A stretch of DNA of 64,000 bases. Origin: an uncultured Bacteroidota bacterium. Lineage in GTDB: Bacteria; Bacteroidota; Bacteroidia; Flavobacteriales; Flavobacteriaceae. Below are positions 28,950-37,456 of the stretch, in pieces; positions within the stretch are counted from its first letter, which is position 1, and each line of letters begins with the position of its first letter. The stretch spans positions 1-64,000 of the forward strand of contig CABZKA010000007.1 of assembly GCA_902526165.1 (NCBI GenBank), given 5' to 3'. A program made the position numbers and the translations under genes. The notes under the pieces are model-generated. The model saw only the letters and a program-made list of their open reading frames with translations, did not search any database and was not told the origin of the DNA.

Positions 28950-29351
28950 TTATGAAAAATGAAAATTTGATTCAATCTCAGCATTCTCATTGCTATCTGA
29001 TCCATGAACGGAGTTTTCACCTTTTGATATTGCGTATTTTTTTCTAATTGTTCCCTCCTCTGCATCACTTGGGTCAGTACTTCCAATGAGTTTTCTGAAA
29101 TCATTTACTGCATTTTCTTTAAATAGAACTGCAGCAACTATGTTACTCCTGCTCATGTAAGTTGTCAAATCATTAAAAAAGGGTCTATCCTTATGAACTT
29201 TGTAAAAGCTCTTGGCATCAGTTAAACTAAGTTTAACCATTTTTAGTTCAATAATTTGAAAACCAGCATCTATAATGTCAGCTAATATTTTACCAATGAG
29301 CCCTCTTTCAACTGCATCAGGCTTAATCATCATAAAAGTTTTGTTGTCCAT
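28950..29351 (-). CDS. ndk: Nucleoside diphosphate kinase
   Basis: Ndk balances nucleoside triphosphate pools by phosphate transfer through a His. The protein starts near [17 protein letters not shown]; the active-site His is in NSVHGSDS (about residue 117), and [19 protein letters not shown] is intact. The ATG at 29351 gives 133 residues, close to the usual length; the frame is open to 29384, but that would read through the promoter. The gene ends two bases from the DciA-like gene. Confidence 0.95.
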   Translation of the reverse strand: MDNKTFMMIKPDAVERGLIGKILADIIDAGFQIIELKMVKLSLTDAKSFYKVHKDRPFFNDLTTYMSRSNIVAAVLFKENAVNDFRKLIGSTDPSDAEEGTIRKKYAISKGENSVHGSDSNENAEIESNFHFS

Positions 29352-29362
29352 AATTTTTTTTG

Positions 29363-29370
29363 CAAACCTA
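29363..29370 (-). promoter_or_regulatory. -7 promoter element for ndk
   Basis: Minus-strand TAGGTTTG fits TAnnTTTG, 11 bases before the chosen ATG at 29351. This supports that start over the upstream one. Confidence 0.5.
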
Positions 29371-29412
29371 ATAAAAACATTCAAATCATTTATCGTAATT
29401 TAAACATTAATT

Positions 29413-30168
29413 ATGTTTACAATTTCACTAATTGCTTCAGGAAAATTATCATATAATTTATGTGAGGTGTTTTCAAACAATGAGAATTTTCGAATAATCG
29501 AAATTTACTCTAGACGAAAAAAAAATACTAATTTATTCAGTGAAAAAATTAAATTCACAGACAAAATTGAAAATCTTAGAGAGGCTGATTTTTATTTCAT
29601 ATTATGCAATGATGATTCAATAAAAGAAATCAGTAAAAAAATAAATGTTGAGGGCGGTGTTGTTTTACATTCATCAGGAACACAAAATATTAATATTTTA
29701 TCCAATCAAAAAAATTATGGTGTTTTTTATCCTCTTCAAACTTTCAATTTTCGTGACAAGTTAAATTTTGTTGACATTCCTGTCTTAATTGAGGCTAATT
29801 CAAAAAAGAATTTAGATAAATTAAAGAAATTATGTGGGCTGTTGAATGTAACATGTAAAGAGGTTAATTCAAAAAATCGGCTATATTACCATCTTGCAGC
29901 TACATTTGCGAATAACTTTACAAATCATATACTTTCTGTCACTGATGAAATCATAAATAAATTTAATCTCAATAAAGATTTTTTTATCCCAATTTCTAAT
30001 AAGACAATTCAAACATTTAAAGATAATAAATCAAAAGAATCTCAAACTGGACCTGCAATTAGAAATGATATAAAGACAATAAAAAAACATGAAAAAATTC
30101 TAGAAAATTCTAATTACCTAAATTTGTATAAAATCATAACTAAAAGCATAAAAAAAAATGATTTATAA
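29413..30168 (+). CDS. Rossmann-like / DUF2520 dehydrogenase-family protein
   Basis: A 251-residue protein with an N-terminal nucleotide-binding Rossmann fold (ISLIASGKLSYNLCEVF, then ADFYFILCNDDSIKEISKKI) and a C-terminal helical DUF2520 domain (YHLAATFANNFTNHIL, SQTGPAIRNDIKTIKKH), similar to ketopantoate-reductase-like oxidoreductases. The usual Gly-rich loop GxGxxG is weak (IASGKLS). The reaction is unknown. It overlaps the KdsC-like gene by 11 bases, a pairing common in flavobacteria. Confidence 0.85.
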   Translation: MFTISLIASGKLSYNLCEVFSNNENFRIIEIYSRRKKNTNLFSEKIKFTDKIENLREADFYFILCNDDSIKEISKKINVEGGVVLHSSGTQNINILSNQKNYGVFYPLQTFNFRDKLNFVDIPVLIEANSKKNLDKLKKLCGLLNVTCKEVNSKNRLYYHLAATFANNFTNHILSVTDEIINKFNLNKDFFIPISNKTIQTFKDNKSKESQTGPAIRNDIKTIKKHEKILENSNYLNLYKIITKSIKKNDL

Positions 30169-30679
30169 GAAAAAATTACGCAAAATTAAAAACTTTATTT
30201 TCGATGTTGATGGAGTTTTTACTGATGGATCAATCATTGTCGACTCTAATGGTAATGAAATGAGAGTATTCAACACCAAGGATGGTATTGCTGTAAAATT
30301 TGCAACTGACATTGGTTATAATTTTTGTGTAATAAGTGGGGGAAATAATGAGGGTGTAAGAAAAAGATTATCTAAACTAGGGGTTAAAAATATTTTTTTA
30401 GGCGTTGATGATAAAAAAAAAGTTTTTGATAACTTTTTATCCAAAAATAATTTGAATATCAATGAAACACTTTTCATGGGTGATGACCTGCCCGATATTC
30501 ATATTCTAAAAGAAGTCGGTCTTTCTTCATGCCCATATGATGCATGTCATGAGGTCAAAGATGTTGTAGATTATATATCTATTAAAAATGGTGGGGATGG
30601 ATGTGTAAGGGATGTAATTGAACAAGTTTTAAGATTAAATGGTGATTGGAAAATAAAAAATAATCAAAAAAATATATGA
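30158..30679 (+). CDS. KdsC/YrbI-type HAD phosphatase
   Basis: A 173-residue C0-type HAD phosphatase: motif 1 FDVDGVFTDG (about residues 14-23), motif 2 ISGGNNEG, a conserved Lys in the KKKVF region and motif 4 MGDDLPDIHIL. KdsC removes phosphate from KDO-8-phosphate for lipopolysaccharide core; the same fold serves other nonulosonates, and no kdsA or kdsB is in the window to settle this. The stop overlaps the start of a tiny ORF. Confidence 0.85.
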   Translation: MIYKKKLRKIKNFIFDVDGVFTDGSIIVDSNGNEMRVFNTKDGIAVKFATDIGYNFCVISGGNNEGVRKRLSKLGVKNIFLGVDDKKKVFDNFLSKNNLNINETLFMGDDLPDIHILKEVGLSSCPYDACHEVKDVVDYISIKNGGDGCVRDVIEQVLRLNGDWKIKNNQKNI

Positions 30680-30759
30680 TGTTTGACTGGAAAAGGGAAT
30701 ATTCAGTTTTACTTATGCTCAATATATTATATGTTTTATTTTTTTTATTTCTACTTTAA
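30676..30759 (+). CDS. Putative 26-27-residue single-helix membrane peptide
   Basis: A very short ORF fills the gap between the KdsC-like gene and the symporter. It has two adjacent ATGs (30676 and 30679); the first overlaps the preceding TGA (ATGA). The product starts MFDWKREYSVLLML, a charged amphipathic head, and ends in an uninterrupted hydrophobic stretch VLFFLFLL. The overlap and the signal-anchor layout argue for real translation; the small size argues for caution. Function unknown. Confidence 0.5.
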   Translation: MMFDWKREYSVLLMLNILYVLFFLFLL

Positions 30760-30761
30760 TA

Positions 30762-32432
30762 ATGGAAATAATAGACTGGGCAGTATTAATCACAACTTTA
30801 CTAATAATTGTATTTTATGGTTCTTATAAAACCAGGAAAAACAGCAACATTAAATCATTTTTAAAAGCCAACAACTCAACAGGCTGGTTTACTATTGGTT
30901 TGTCAGTTATGGCAACCCAAGCAAGCGCAATTACATTTTTATCTACACCAGGACAAGCGTACAATGATGGTATGGGTTTTATTCAGTTCTATTTTGGACT
31001 TCCATTGGCAATGATTATCATATGTATGTTTTTTGTGCCTTTTTACCATAAACTGAAGGTTTACACAGCTTATGAATTTTTAGAAAAAAGATTTGATAAA
31101 AAAACAAGAATTTTGGGTGCGATATTGTTTTTGATACAAAGAGGGCTTGCAGCAGGCATTACAATTTTTGCCCCATCAATAATACTCTCCACCTTACTAA
31201 ATATTGATATAAAAATACTTAACCTGATTATAGGTTTTCTTGTTATAATATATACAATAACTGGCGGTACAAAGGCAGTGAATGTTACTCAAAAACAACA
31301 AATGTTTGTAATATTCTTAGGTCTATTTTTTGTTTTTTTCTTATTGATAGGAAGCTATCCTGAAAACTTTACAGTAAATAAGTTTTTGAATTATTCACGT
31401 GTTAGTAACAAATTAAACATTTTGGACTTTTCTTTTAATTATGAAAGTAGATATACATTTTGGAGTGGCATAACAGGAGGCTTGTTTTTGGCCCTTTCAT
31501 ATTTCGGAACAGATCAAAGTCAGGTTCAAAGATATATATCAGGTAAATCGATTAAAGAAATAAGACAAGGATTAATTTTTAATGGAATTTTTAAAATTCC
31601 TATGCAATTTTTTATCCTTTTACTAGGTGTGATGGTATTTATTTTTTATGAATTTAACTCAGCTCCTGTAAACTTTAACCCACAAGTGGTAAATTATATT
31701 GAGGCATCAGATAATAAAAATTATGACATTTTTCTTGATGAATTTTCAATAATACAGGACAAAAAAAAAGATGTTCTAGGTAATTACGTTTTGAGCTCAA
31801 AGCTTGATAAAAATAAAATTATCAGAATCCAAAATGAAGAAAAGAAAATAAAAAATAAAATTTATCGGGAAATTGAAAATGAAAATCCAAATATTGAGGT
31901 TTTAGATAAAGATTATGTTTTCATTCACTACATATTAAATAATCTCCCCAAAGGAATTATTGGTCTTTTAATTGCTGTTATAATCTGTGCAGCAATGTCA
32001 TCAACAGCATCAGAAATTAACGCATTAGCAGCAACAACCACTATTGACCTTTATAAGAGAAATCATAAAAAAAATAAAAGTGAATATCATTATTTGATAG
32101 CATCAAAATTTTTTACTTTGATTTGGGGATTAATTGCAATAAGTTTCGCAAGTTTTGGGACATTATTTGAAAATTTGATTCAACTTGTAAACATCATTGG
32201 TTCAATATTCTATGGTACTGTTCTTGGAATATTTCTGGTTGCATTCTTTTTTAAGAAAATTGGTGGGAATTCTATTTTTTACGCAGCTTGCATTTCACAA
32301 GCAGTAATTTTTACAATTTATTTTAATGTGGATATTGGCTATTTATGGTTAAATTTTATAGGTGCTTTAAATACCATAATTTTATCAATACTTTTCCACC
32401 AAACACTATTTAGAAAGCCTATCAACCAATAA
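30762..32432 (+). CDS. Sodium:solute symporter (SSS family)
   Basis: A 556-residue inner-membrane protein with about 13 membrane helices, the SSS fold (ATQASAITFLSTPGQAYNDGMGF near residue 50; FGTDQSQVQRYISGKS near residue 250; AAMSSTASEINALAATTTIDLYKR near residue 415). A hydrophilic, Lys/Glu-rich insert of about 85 residues (about residues 305-395) interrupts the bundle; I recall such inserts in flavobacterial members. The solute (sugar, sialic acid or other) cannot be read from sequence. The end overlaps the DUF2911 gene by 27 bases. Confidence 0.88.
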   Translation: MEIIDWAVLITTLLIIVFYGSYKTRKNSNIKSFLKANNSTGWFTIGLSVMATQASAITFLSTPGQAYNDGMGFIQFYFGLPLAMIIICMFFVPFYHKLKVYTAYEFLEKRFDKKTRILGAILFLIQRGLAAGITIFAPSIILSTLLNIDIKILNLIIGFLVIIYTITGGTKAVNVTQKQQMFVIFLGLFFVFFLLIGSYPENFTVNKFLNYSRVSNKLNILDFSFNYESRYTFWSGITGGLFLALSYFGTDQSQVQRYISGKSIKEIRQGLIFNGIFKIPMQFFILLLGVMVFIFYEFNSAPVNFNPQVVNYIEASDNKNYDIFLDEFSIIQDKKKDVLGNYVLSSKLDKNKIIRIQNEEKKIKNKIYREIENENPNIEVLDKDYVFIHYILNNLPKGIIGLLIAVIICAAMSSTASEINALAATTTIDLYKRNHKKNKSEYHYLIASKFFTLIWGLIAISFASFGTLFENLIQLVNIIGSIFYGTVLGIFLVAFFFKKIGGNSIFYAACISQAVIFTIYFNVDIGYLWLNFIGALNTIILSILFHQTLFRKPINQ

Positions 32433-33251
32433 GCTCATAGCATTTAATCCATCAGGTGCACCTGATTTTTTAGCTTGTTTTAATCCTTCTTTTGCAATTT
32501 TTAAAGCTTCTTTCTCCATTCCGTAGTAATTGTATATCAATGCTTTTACTCTGAGTTGCCAATATTTTGGGTCTTTATAACTCTCGAAAGCCTTATTAAT
32601 CCATTTGAAAGCTTTTTCTTTATCCAAACCCTCTTCATAGTAATAAACAGCGGCTTTCTGAAAATCAATAGGCTTTGGGTTTTTTAATAAAACACTTTCA
32701 ATATTCGTAATCATTTTCTCTTTTGTGAGAGCATCGAGATAGTAAATGGCCAATTTATTATCCCAAATAATATTTATAGTTGATCCGTTATTACTAATGT
32801 TATCAAAAGATATCTCAAATGTTTCAACAGAAAAGGGCAATTCAATAAATTCTGAAACAACTCTTGCAACTATCAAACTTTCATCAAATTCTTTTAAGGA
32901 ACCCCAACTATCAGTTTTATTGTATATGATTAAATCAAGTCTTTTTTCTCTGGGAACAGAATAAATATGATATTCACCTTTTGGAACAAGTTGATTATTT
33001 ATTTTAATGTCATCCGAAACACTAAATGTAGTAGCTTGGTTGGCTCCTGTTCTCCAAATTTTGTTGTAGGGGACCAAATTTCCAAAAATGGTCCTACCCC
33101 TCTTTGAAGGTCTTGAATAATCCACACTTATATTGACCAAGCCTATGTTCTGACTTAAGTTAGCTCTTGGGCTAGCGACTGGTGATTTGAGTTGTGCAGT
33201 TAATATGGGAAAGGTTAAAAATATTGACAATAAAATAAGTAATTTTTGCAT
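32406..33251 (-). CDS. Exported DUF2911 protein
   Basis: A 281-residue protein with a signal peptide (QKLLILLSIFLTFPILTAQ) and the DUF2911 domain: VNISVDYSRPSKRGRTIFGNLVPYNKIWRTGANQAT at about residues 40-75, with a TPR-like end region (AAVYYYEEGLDKEKAFKWINKAF). DUF2911 proteins are common in Bacteroidota and uncharacterised; a periplasmic place is inferred from the signal. It is divergent from the SRPBCC gene that heads the photolyase operon. Confidence 0.85.
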   Translation of the reverse strand: MQKLLILLSIFLTFPILTAQLKSPVASPRANLSQNIGLVNISVDYSRPSKRGRTIFGNLVPYNKIWRTGANQATTFSVSDDIKINNQLVPKGEYHIYSVPREKRLDLIIYNKTDSWGSLKEFDESLIVARVVSEFIELPFSVETFEISFDNISNNGSTINIIWDNKLAIYYLDALTKEKMITNIESVLLKNPKPIDFQKAAVYYYEEGLDKEKAFKWINKAFESYKDPKYWQLRVKALIYNYYGMEKEALKIAKEGLKQAKKSGAPDGLNAMSLLVDRLSK

Positions 33252-33276
33252 GACTTTTGTTTATGTGTTCAATATT

Positions 33277-33741
33277 ATGAAAATTTTTAAACTTCACACC
33301 AAACAAAAGCTTCCAATTACAGTTCAAACTGCGTGGGATTTTCTTTCAGATCCTAAAAATTTAAAAGAGATAACCCCAGATGAAATGAATTTTAATATAA
33401 TTGATTGTGATTATAAAAAAATATATCCAGGTCAAATAATTCAATATACCGTAACTCCATTGTTAAAAGTTCCTCTTAAATGGGTTACTGAAATTACCCA
33501 CGTTTCTGATAAAAAATATTTTGTTGATGAGCAAAGGTTTGGCCCATACTCTCTATGGCATCATAAACATTTTATTAAAGAAATTGATGGTGGAATAGAG
33601 ATGGAAGATGTAATTCACTACAAAATTCCCCTTGGAATTATTGGTTATATTGTGAATTCATTGATAGTAAAAAAAAAACTTGGCCGTATTTTTGAATACA
33701 GAAGTAAAAAGTTAAATGAATTATTTGGAGAATTAAGATGA
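33277..33741 (+). CDS. SRPBCC-family protein, first gene of the photolyase operon
   Basis: A 154-residue START-like (SRPBCC) protein: QKLPITVQTAWDFLSDPKNLKEITP at the start, GQIIQYTVTPLLKVPLKWVTEI in the middle and the GPYSLWHHKHFI segment typical of cyclase/dehydrase-type members that often neighbour photolyases. The fold makes a ligand-binding cavity; no ligand is known here. The ATG at 33277 fits the family; the open frame from 33187 runs through the divergent gene's signal peptide. The stop overlaps the SDR start (ATGA). Confidence 0.82.
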   Translation: MKIFKLHTKQKLPITVQTAWDFLSDPKNLKEITPDEMNFNIIDCDYKKIYPGQIIQYTVTPLLKVPLKWVTEITHVSDKKYFVDEQRFGPYSLWHHKHFIKEIDGGIEMEDVIHYKIPLGIIGYIVNSLIVKKKLGRIFEYRSKKLNELFGELR

Positions 33742-34427
33742 AAAATATACTAATGATTGGTGGTTCCTATGGAATTGGACTACCATTAGTCAAAATACTA
33801 AAAAAAGATTTTAAGGTGCATGTTGCATGTAGAACTAATGATCAACTGCAATCAGAAAATGTCAACTTTATAAAATTTGACGCATTAAACGATGAGTTTG
33901 ACAACTCGTTGATCCCAGATGAAATACATGGGTTTGTTTATCTTCCAGGAAGCATAAATTTAAGGCCTTTCAAAGGCCTTTCTGTTGAGGCATTCAAACA
34001 AGACTTAGAAATTAATTTAATTTCATTAATTAAAGTTTTGAAAACAGTAATGCCCAAGCTTATTGCAGCAGATAACAGCAGTATTGTTTTAATGAGTACT
34101 GTTGCTGTTCAAAGAGGTATGCCATTTCACTCAAGTGTTTCAGCATCAAAGGGAGCCATTGAAGGTCTGACTAAATCTCTTGCTGCAGAATACGCACCCA
34201 AAATAAGGGTAAATGCTGTGGCCCCATCAATCGTTGATACACCACTTGCCAATCGATTTCTTAACAATGATTTGAAAATTGAAAAATCTGCTCAGAAGCA
34301 CCCCATGAAAAGGGTTGGTAACTCTACTGATATTGCAGAAACAATAAACTTTCTTTTATCAGAAAAATCTAGCTGGATGACTGGACAAATTATCGGAATT
34401 GATGGCGGAACCTCCACCCTATCTTAA
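33738..34427 (+). CDS. Short-chain dehydrogenase-like protein lacking the catalytic Tyr
   Basis: A 229-residue Rossmann protein of the SDR family with GGSYGIG (residues 7-13), a Ser in VLMSTVAVQRG and an SDR C-terminus (VNAVAPSIVDTPLA, GQIIGIDGG). The YxxxK active-site motif reads VSASK, with Val at residue 134 in place of Tyr and Lys 138 kept. The family often sits with photolyases. It may have lost oxidoreductase activity or use another residue. The start overlaps the SRPBCC stop; the photolyase follows. Confidence 0.85.
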   Translation: MKNILMIGGSYGIGLPLVKILKKDFKVHVACRTNDQLQSENVNFIKFDALNDEFDNSLIPDEIHGFVYLPGSINLRPFKGLSVEAFKQDLEINLISLIKVLKTVMPKLIAADNSSIVLMSTVAVQRGMPFHSSVSASKGAIEGLTKSLAAEYAPKIRVNAVAPSIVDTPLANRFLNNDLKIEKSAQKHPMKRVGNSTDIAETINFLLSEKSSWMTGQIIGIDGGTSTLS

Positions 34428-34428
34428 A

Positions 34429-35715
34429 TTGGAAAATTCAGTCATTTTTTGGTTTAGAAGAGATCTTAGACTAGATGATAACCACGCTCTTTATAAAGCA
34501 TTAAATGAATCTAATTCAGTTATACCAATATTTATTTACGATAGTGATATAGTCGATAAGCTTAAGACAAATGATCATCGTCTGAAACATATTTTCATTT
34601 CAATAGAAAAATTGAATTTAGAGCTAAAAAAAATTAATAAAAAAATATTCACTTTTAAAGGTAAACCATTAGAAATATTTAAGTCATTAATAAATACAAA
34701 TAAAATTTCTGCAGTTTACTACAACAAAGATTATGAGCCTTATGCTACAAAAAGAGATGAGTGCGTAAATAAATTGTTCGCAGAGAATTATATAAGTTTT
34801 AAAGGTTTTAAAGATCAAGTGATTTTTGAACAAAGTGAAGTTACTAAGAATGATGGAAAACCATATTTGGTTTATACACCATACTCCCGAAAATGGATGG
34901 AAAAGTTTTCAAAAGAAAAAGTTAAAGATTATAAATCGGAGGACTTATTAAACAGTTTAACTGATATGGACTTTTTTGATCATGATGATGTCATATTAAA
35001 CTTTAGCAAGAACACCATCAATCCACCTGAACTGCGTTTTACTAAACAAATAATTGAAGAATATAGTGAAACAAGAAACTTCCCTCATCTTGATAAGACT
35101 TCTAAAATTGGAGTATTTCTCCGATTTGGTAATATAAGTATAAGGAAGGCGGTTAAACAGTCTGATAAAGCTGTTGATAAAACCTATCTGAAAGAATTAA
35201 TTTGGCGAGAGTTTTTCATGCAAATACTTTGGCACTATCCTAAAACAACCAAAATATCTTTCAAAGAAAAATATGAGAGAGTTAAATGGAGGAATAATAT
35301 GGAAGAATTTGAGCTTTGGTGTGAAGGTAAAACAGGATATCCAATTGTAGATGCAGGAATGAATGAACTAAATTCAACTGGTTTTATGCACAATAGAGTC
35401 AGAATGATTGTAGCTAGTTTTCTGTGTAAACATCTTCTTATTGATTGGAGATTAGGAGAGAAGTATTTTTCAGATAAGTTATTTGACTATGAACAATCAA
35501 GTAATGTTGGGAATTGGCAATGGGTTGCTGGATGTGGTGTTGATGCGTCACCATATTTTAGAATATTCAATCCATATGAGCAACAAAAAAAATTTGATAA
35601 ACTAGGCACTTACATCAAAAAATGGCTTCCGCATGACTATAAAGAAGAACCAATCGTTGATCATAAATTTGCAAGACAAAGGTGCTTAAAAACGTATAAA
35701 GAAGCTGTAAGTTAA
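34429..35715 (+). CDS. phrB: Deoxyribodipyrimidine (CPD) photolyase, class I
   Basis: A flavoprotein that uses blue light to split cyclobutane pyrimidine dimers. N-terminal antenna domain opens with SVIFWFRRDLRLDDNHALYKAL; the FAD domain carries ELIWREFFMQILWHYP, GYPIVDAGMNELNSTGFMHNRVRM and DYEQSSNVGNWQWVAGCGVD, the family signature. Two starts are possible: TTG at 34429, just after the SDR stop, or ATG at 34402 within that gene; I prefer the first because it fits the family N-terminus. Length about 428 residues. Confidence 0.93.
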   Translation: MENSVIFWFRRDLRLDDNHALYKALNESNSVIPIFIYDSDIVDKLKTNDHRLKHIFISIEKLNLELKKINKKIFTFKGKPLEIFKSLINTNKISAVYYNKDYEPYATKRDECVNKLFAENYISFKGFKDQVIFEQSEVTKNDGKPYLVYTPYSRKWMEKFSKEKVKDYKSEDLLNSLTDMDFFDHDDVILNFSKNTINPPELRFTKQIIEEYSETRNFPHLDKTSKIGVFLRFGNISIRKAVKQSDKAVDKTYLKELIWREFFMQILWHYPKTTKISFKEKYERVKWRNNMEEFELWCEGKTGYPIVDAGMNELNSTGFMHNRVRMIVASFLCKHLLIDWRLGEKYFSDKLFDYEQSSNVGNWQWVAGCGVDASPYFRIFNPYEQQKKFDKLGTYIKKWLPHDYKEEPIVDHKFARQRCLKTYKEAVS

Positions 35716-35717
35716 TT

Positions 35718-37187
35718 ATGGAAATAAACATTATTTTTCCAAACCAACTGTTCAGAGAAGGGGAACTTATCAATAATTCAAAGAAAACTTTTGTAATTGA
35801 AGAATTTCTTTTTTTTAATCACTTTAATTTTCACAAACAAAAAATACTCTTTCATAGAATGTCTATGAAAAAGTATGAAAGTTTTTTAAGGTCAAAAAAT
35901 ATCAATGTTGAGTACATAAATAGCTATGATGATGTTTCAGATATTAGATTATTTTTAGAGAGAAAAAAATCTATCACATCAATAAATATCTATGATCCTG
36001 AGGATAATTGGTTAGAAAAAAGAATTGTTAGTGTTTGTTCAAAAAACAATATAAAAATCAACATTTACGAAAATAAATTGTTTATAACAAAGAAATTTGA
36101 ACTTGATTCATTTTTTAGATCTGATAAAAAAAAGTTTTTTCAAACTAGCTTTTATAAATCTCAAAGATCAAAATTTAACCTTCTGATGGAGGATGGAAAT
36201 CCTGAGGGTGGAAAATGGACATATGACGACTTAAATAGAGAAAAGTATCCCAAAGATAAAGAGCCACCAATTGTAAACTATGTAAATAAAAACAGTGATT
36301 TTGAATCTGCAAAAAAATATGTTGATGATTTTTTTAAAAGCAATTATGGTGAAATAAATTCTTCAAAAATTTATCCATATGATTTTAAAAGTGCAGATGA
36401 TTGGTTTGAGTCTTTTTTAATAGAAAGGTATGATGAGTTTGGACCCTACGAAGATGCTGTTCTCAAAGAAAGATCTGTTTTAAATCACAGTCTATTATCT
36501 CCCATTATTAATTCAGGATTAATTGATCCAAATCTAATCATGATTAAATCTGTTGAATTTTATAAAAAACATAATATTAGATTAAATTCATGTGAAGGAT
36601 TTATAAGGCAAATAATTGGATGGAGAGAGTTTATTAGAGGTGTATATATAGCAAAAGGAAGCGAGGAAAGAACCAGAAACTTTTGGGGGTTTGAAAGAAA
36701 AATACCTAAATCATTTTATGATGGGACTACAGGGATAGAACCTGTTGATGATACAATTTTAAAAATAAATAAATCAGGCTATGCTAATCACATTGAAAGA
36801 TTGATGATTATTGGGAATTTTATGCTTTTGTGTGAATTTGATCCTAATGAAGTATATAGATGGTTCATGGAACTCTTTATTGACTCGTATGATTGGGTAA
36901 TGGTGCCAAATGTCTATGGAATGAGTCAATTTGCTGATGGTGGATTAATGTCAACAAAACCATACATAAGTGGGAGCAGCTATGTGTTAAAAATGAGTAA
37001 CTATAAAAAAGGTGATTGGTGTCCAATATGGGACTCTCTTTTCTGGAATTTCATAAACAAACAAAGAGACTTTTTTTTAACAAATCCGCGAATGCGAATG
37101 CTTGTAAGTACATATGATAGAATGAAGACCGAAAAAAAAGAAAATATCACTCTTACCTCTCATAATTATTTAGAAACGATTAGCTAA
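35718..37187 (+). CDS. FeS-BCP-type photolyase/cryptochrome paralogue without Fe-S cysteine ligands
   Basis: A 489-residue protein of the deoxyribodipyrimidine photolyase-related (FeS-BCP, PhrB/CryB) family, known for (6-4) photolyases with a [4Fe-4S] cluster. Family segments are GFIRQIIGWREFIRGVY, NHIERLMIIGNFMLL and VPNVYGMSQFADGGLMSTKPYISG. Of the four cluster Cys, only the last is visible (Cys 435 in GDWCPIWD); the CxxC expected after MSNY is replaced by Lys-Lys-Gly and the first Cys position (near EVYRWF) is Tyr. It starts two bases after the photolyase and its stop touches the DUF2805 start. Confidence 0.88.
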   Translation: MEINIIFPNQLFREGELINNSKKTFVIEEFLFFNHFNFHKQKILFHRMSMKKYESFLRSKNINVEYINSYDDVSDIRLFLERKKSITSINIYDPEDNWLEKRIVSVCSKNNIKINIYENKLFITKKFELDSFFRSDKKKFFQTSFYKSQRSKFNLLMEDGNPEGGKWTYDDLNREKYPKDKEPPIVNYVNKNSDFESAKKYVDDFFKSNYGEINSSKIYPYDFKSADDWFESFLIERYDEFGPYEDAVLKERSVLNHSLLSPIINSGLIDPNLIMIKSVEFYKKHNIRLNSCEGFIRQIIGWREFIRGVYIAKGSEERTRNFWGFERKIPKSFYDGTTGIEPVDDTILKINKSGYANHIERLMIIGNFMLLCEFDPNEVYRWFMELFIDSYDWVMVPNVYGMSQFADGGLMSTKPYISGSSYVLKMSNYKKGDWCPIWDSLFWNFINKQRDFFLTNPRMRMLVSTYDRMKTEKKENITLTSHNYLETIS

Positions 37188-37456
37188 TGGACATCCGCAA
37201 TATTGATCGAATTATTGAAATGGCGTGGGAGGACAGGACAACTTTTGATGCCATTAAAAGTCAGTTTGGAGTAGATGAGGAAGGAGTCATAAAAATCATG
37301 AGAAAAAATTTGAAACATTCAAGTTTTAAACTTTGGAGAAAAAGAGTTAGTGGAAGGTCTACAAAACATCAAAAAGTTCGTGAAAAAAAGGGGCTGGAGT
37401 TCTTAAGATTTAAATGTAGTAGACAGAGAAATATTTCTAATAATAAGATTAAATAA
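37187..37456 (+). CDS. DUF2805 / TIGR03643 family protein
   Basis: An 89-residue basic protein: IDRIIEMAWEDRTTFDAIKSQFGVDEEGVIKIMRKNLKHSSFKLWRKRV, the whole of the DUF2805 domain, then a Lys/Arg-rich tail. The helix-turn-helix-like start suggests nucleic-acid binding, but no function is known. It ends the photolyase operon (ATG overlaps the previous stop by one base), the usual setting of the family. Its 3' end overlaps murA by eight bases. Confidence 0.85.
   Translation: MDIRNIDRIIEMAWEDRTTFDAIKSQFGVDEEGVIKIMRKNLKHSSFKLWRKRVSGRSTKHQKVREKKGLEFLRFKCSRQRNISNNKIK

Noticed and set aside
33187-33276. Upstream extension of the SRPBCC gene from 33187
   Set aside because: The stretch is antisense to the DUF2911 signal peptide and lies outside the SRPBCC domain.
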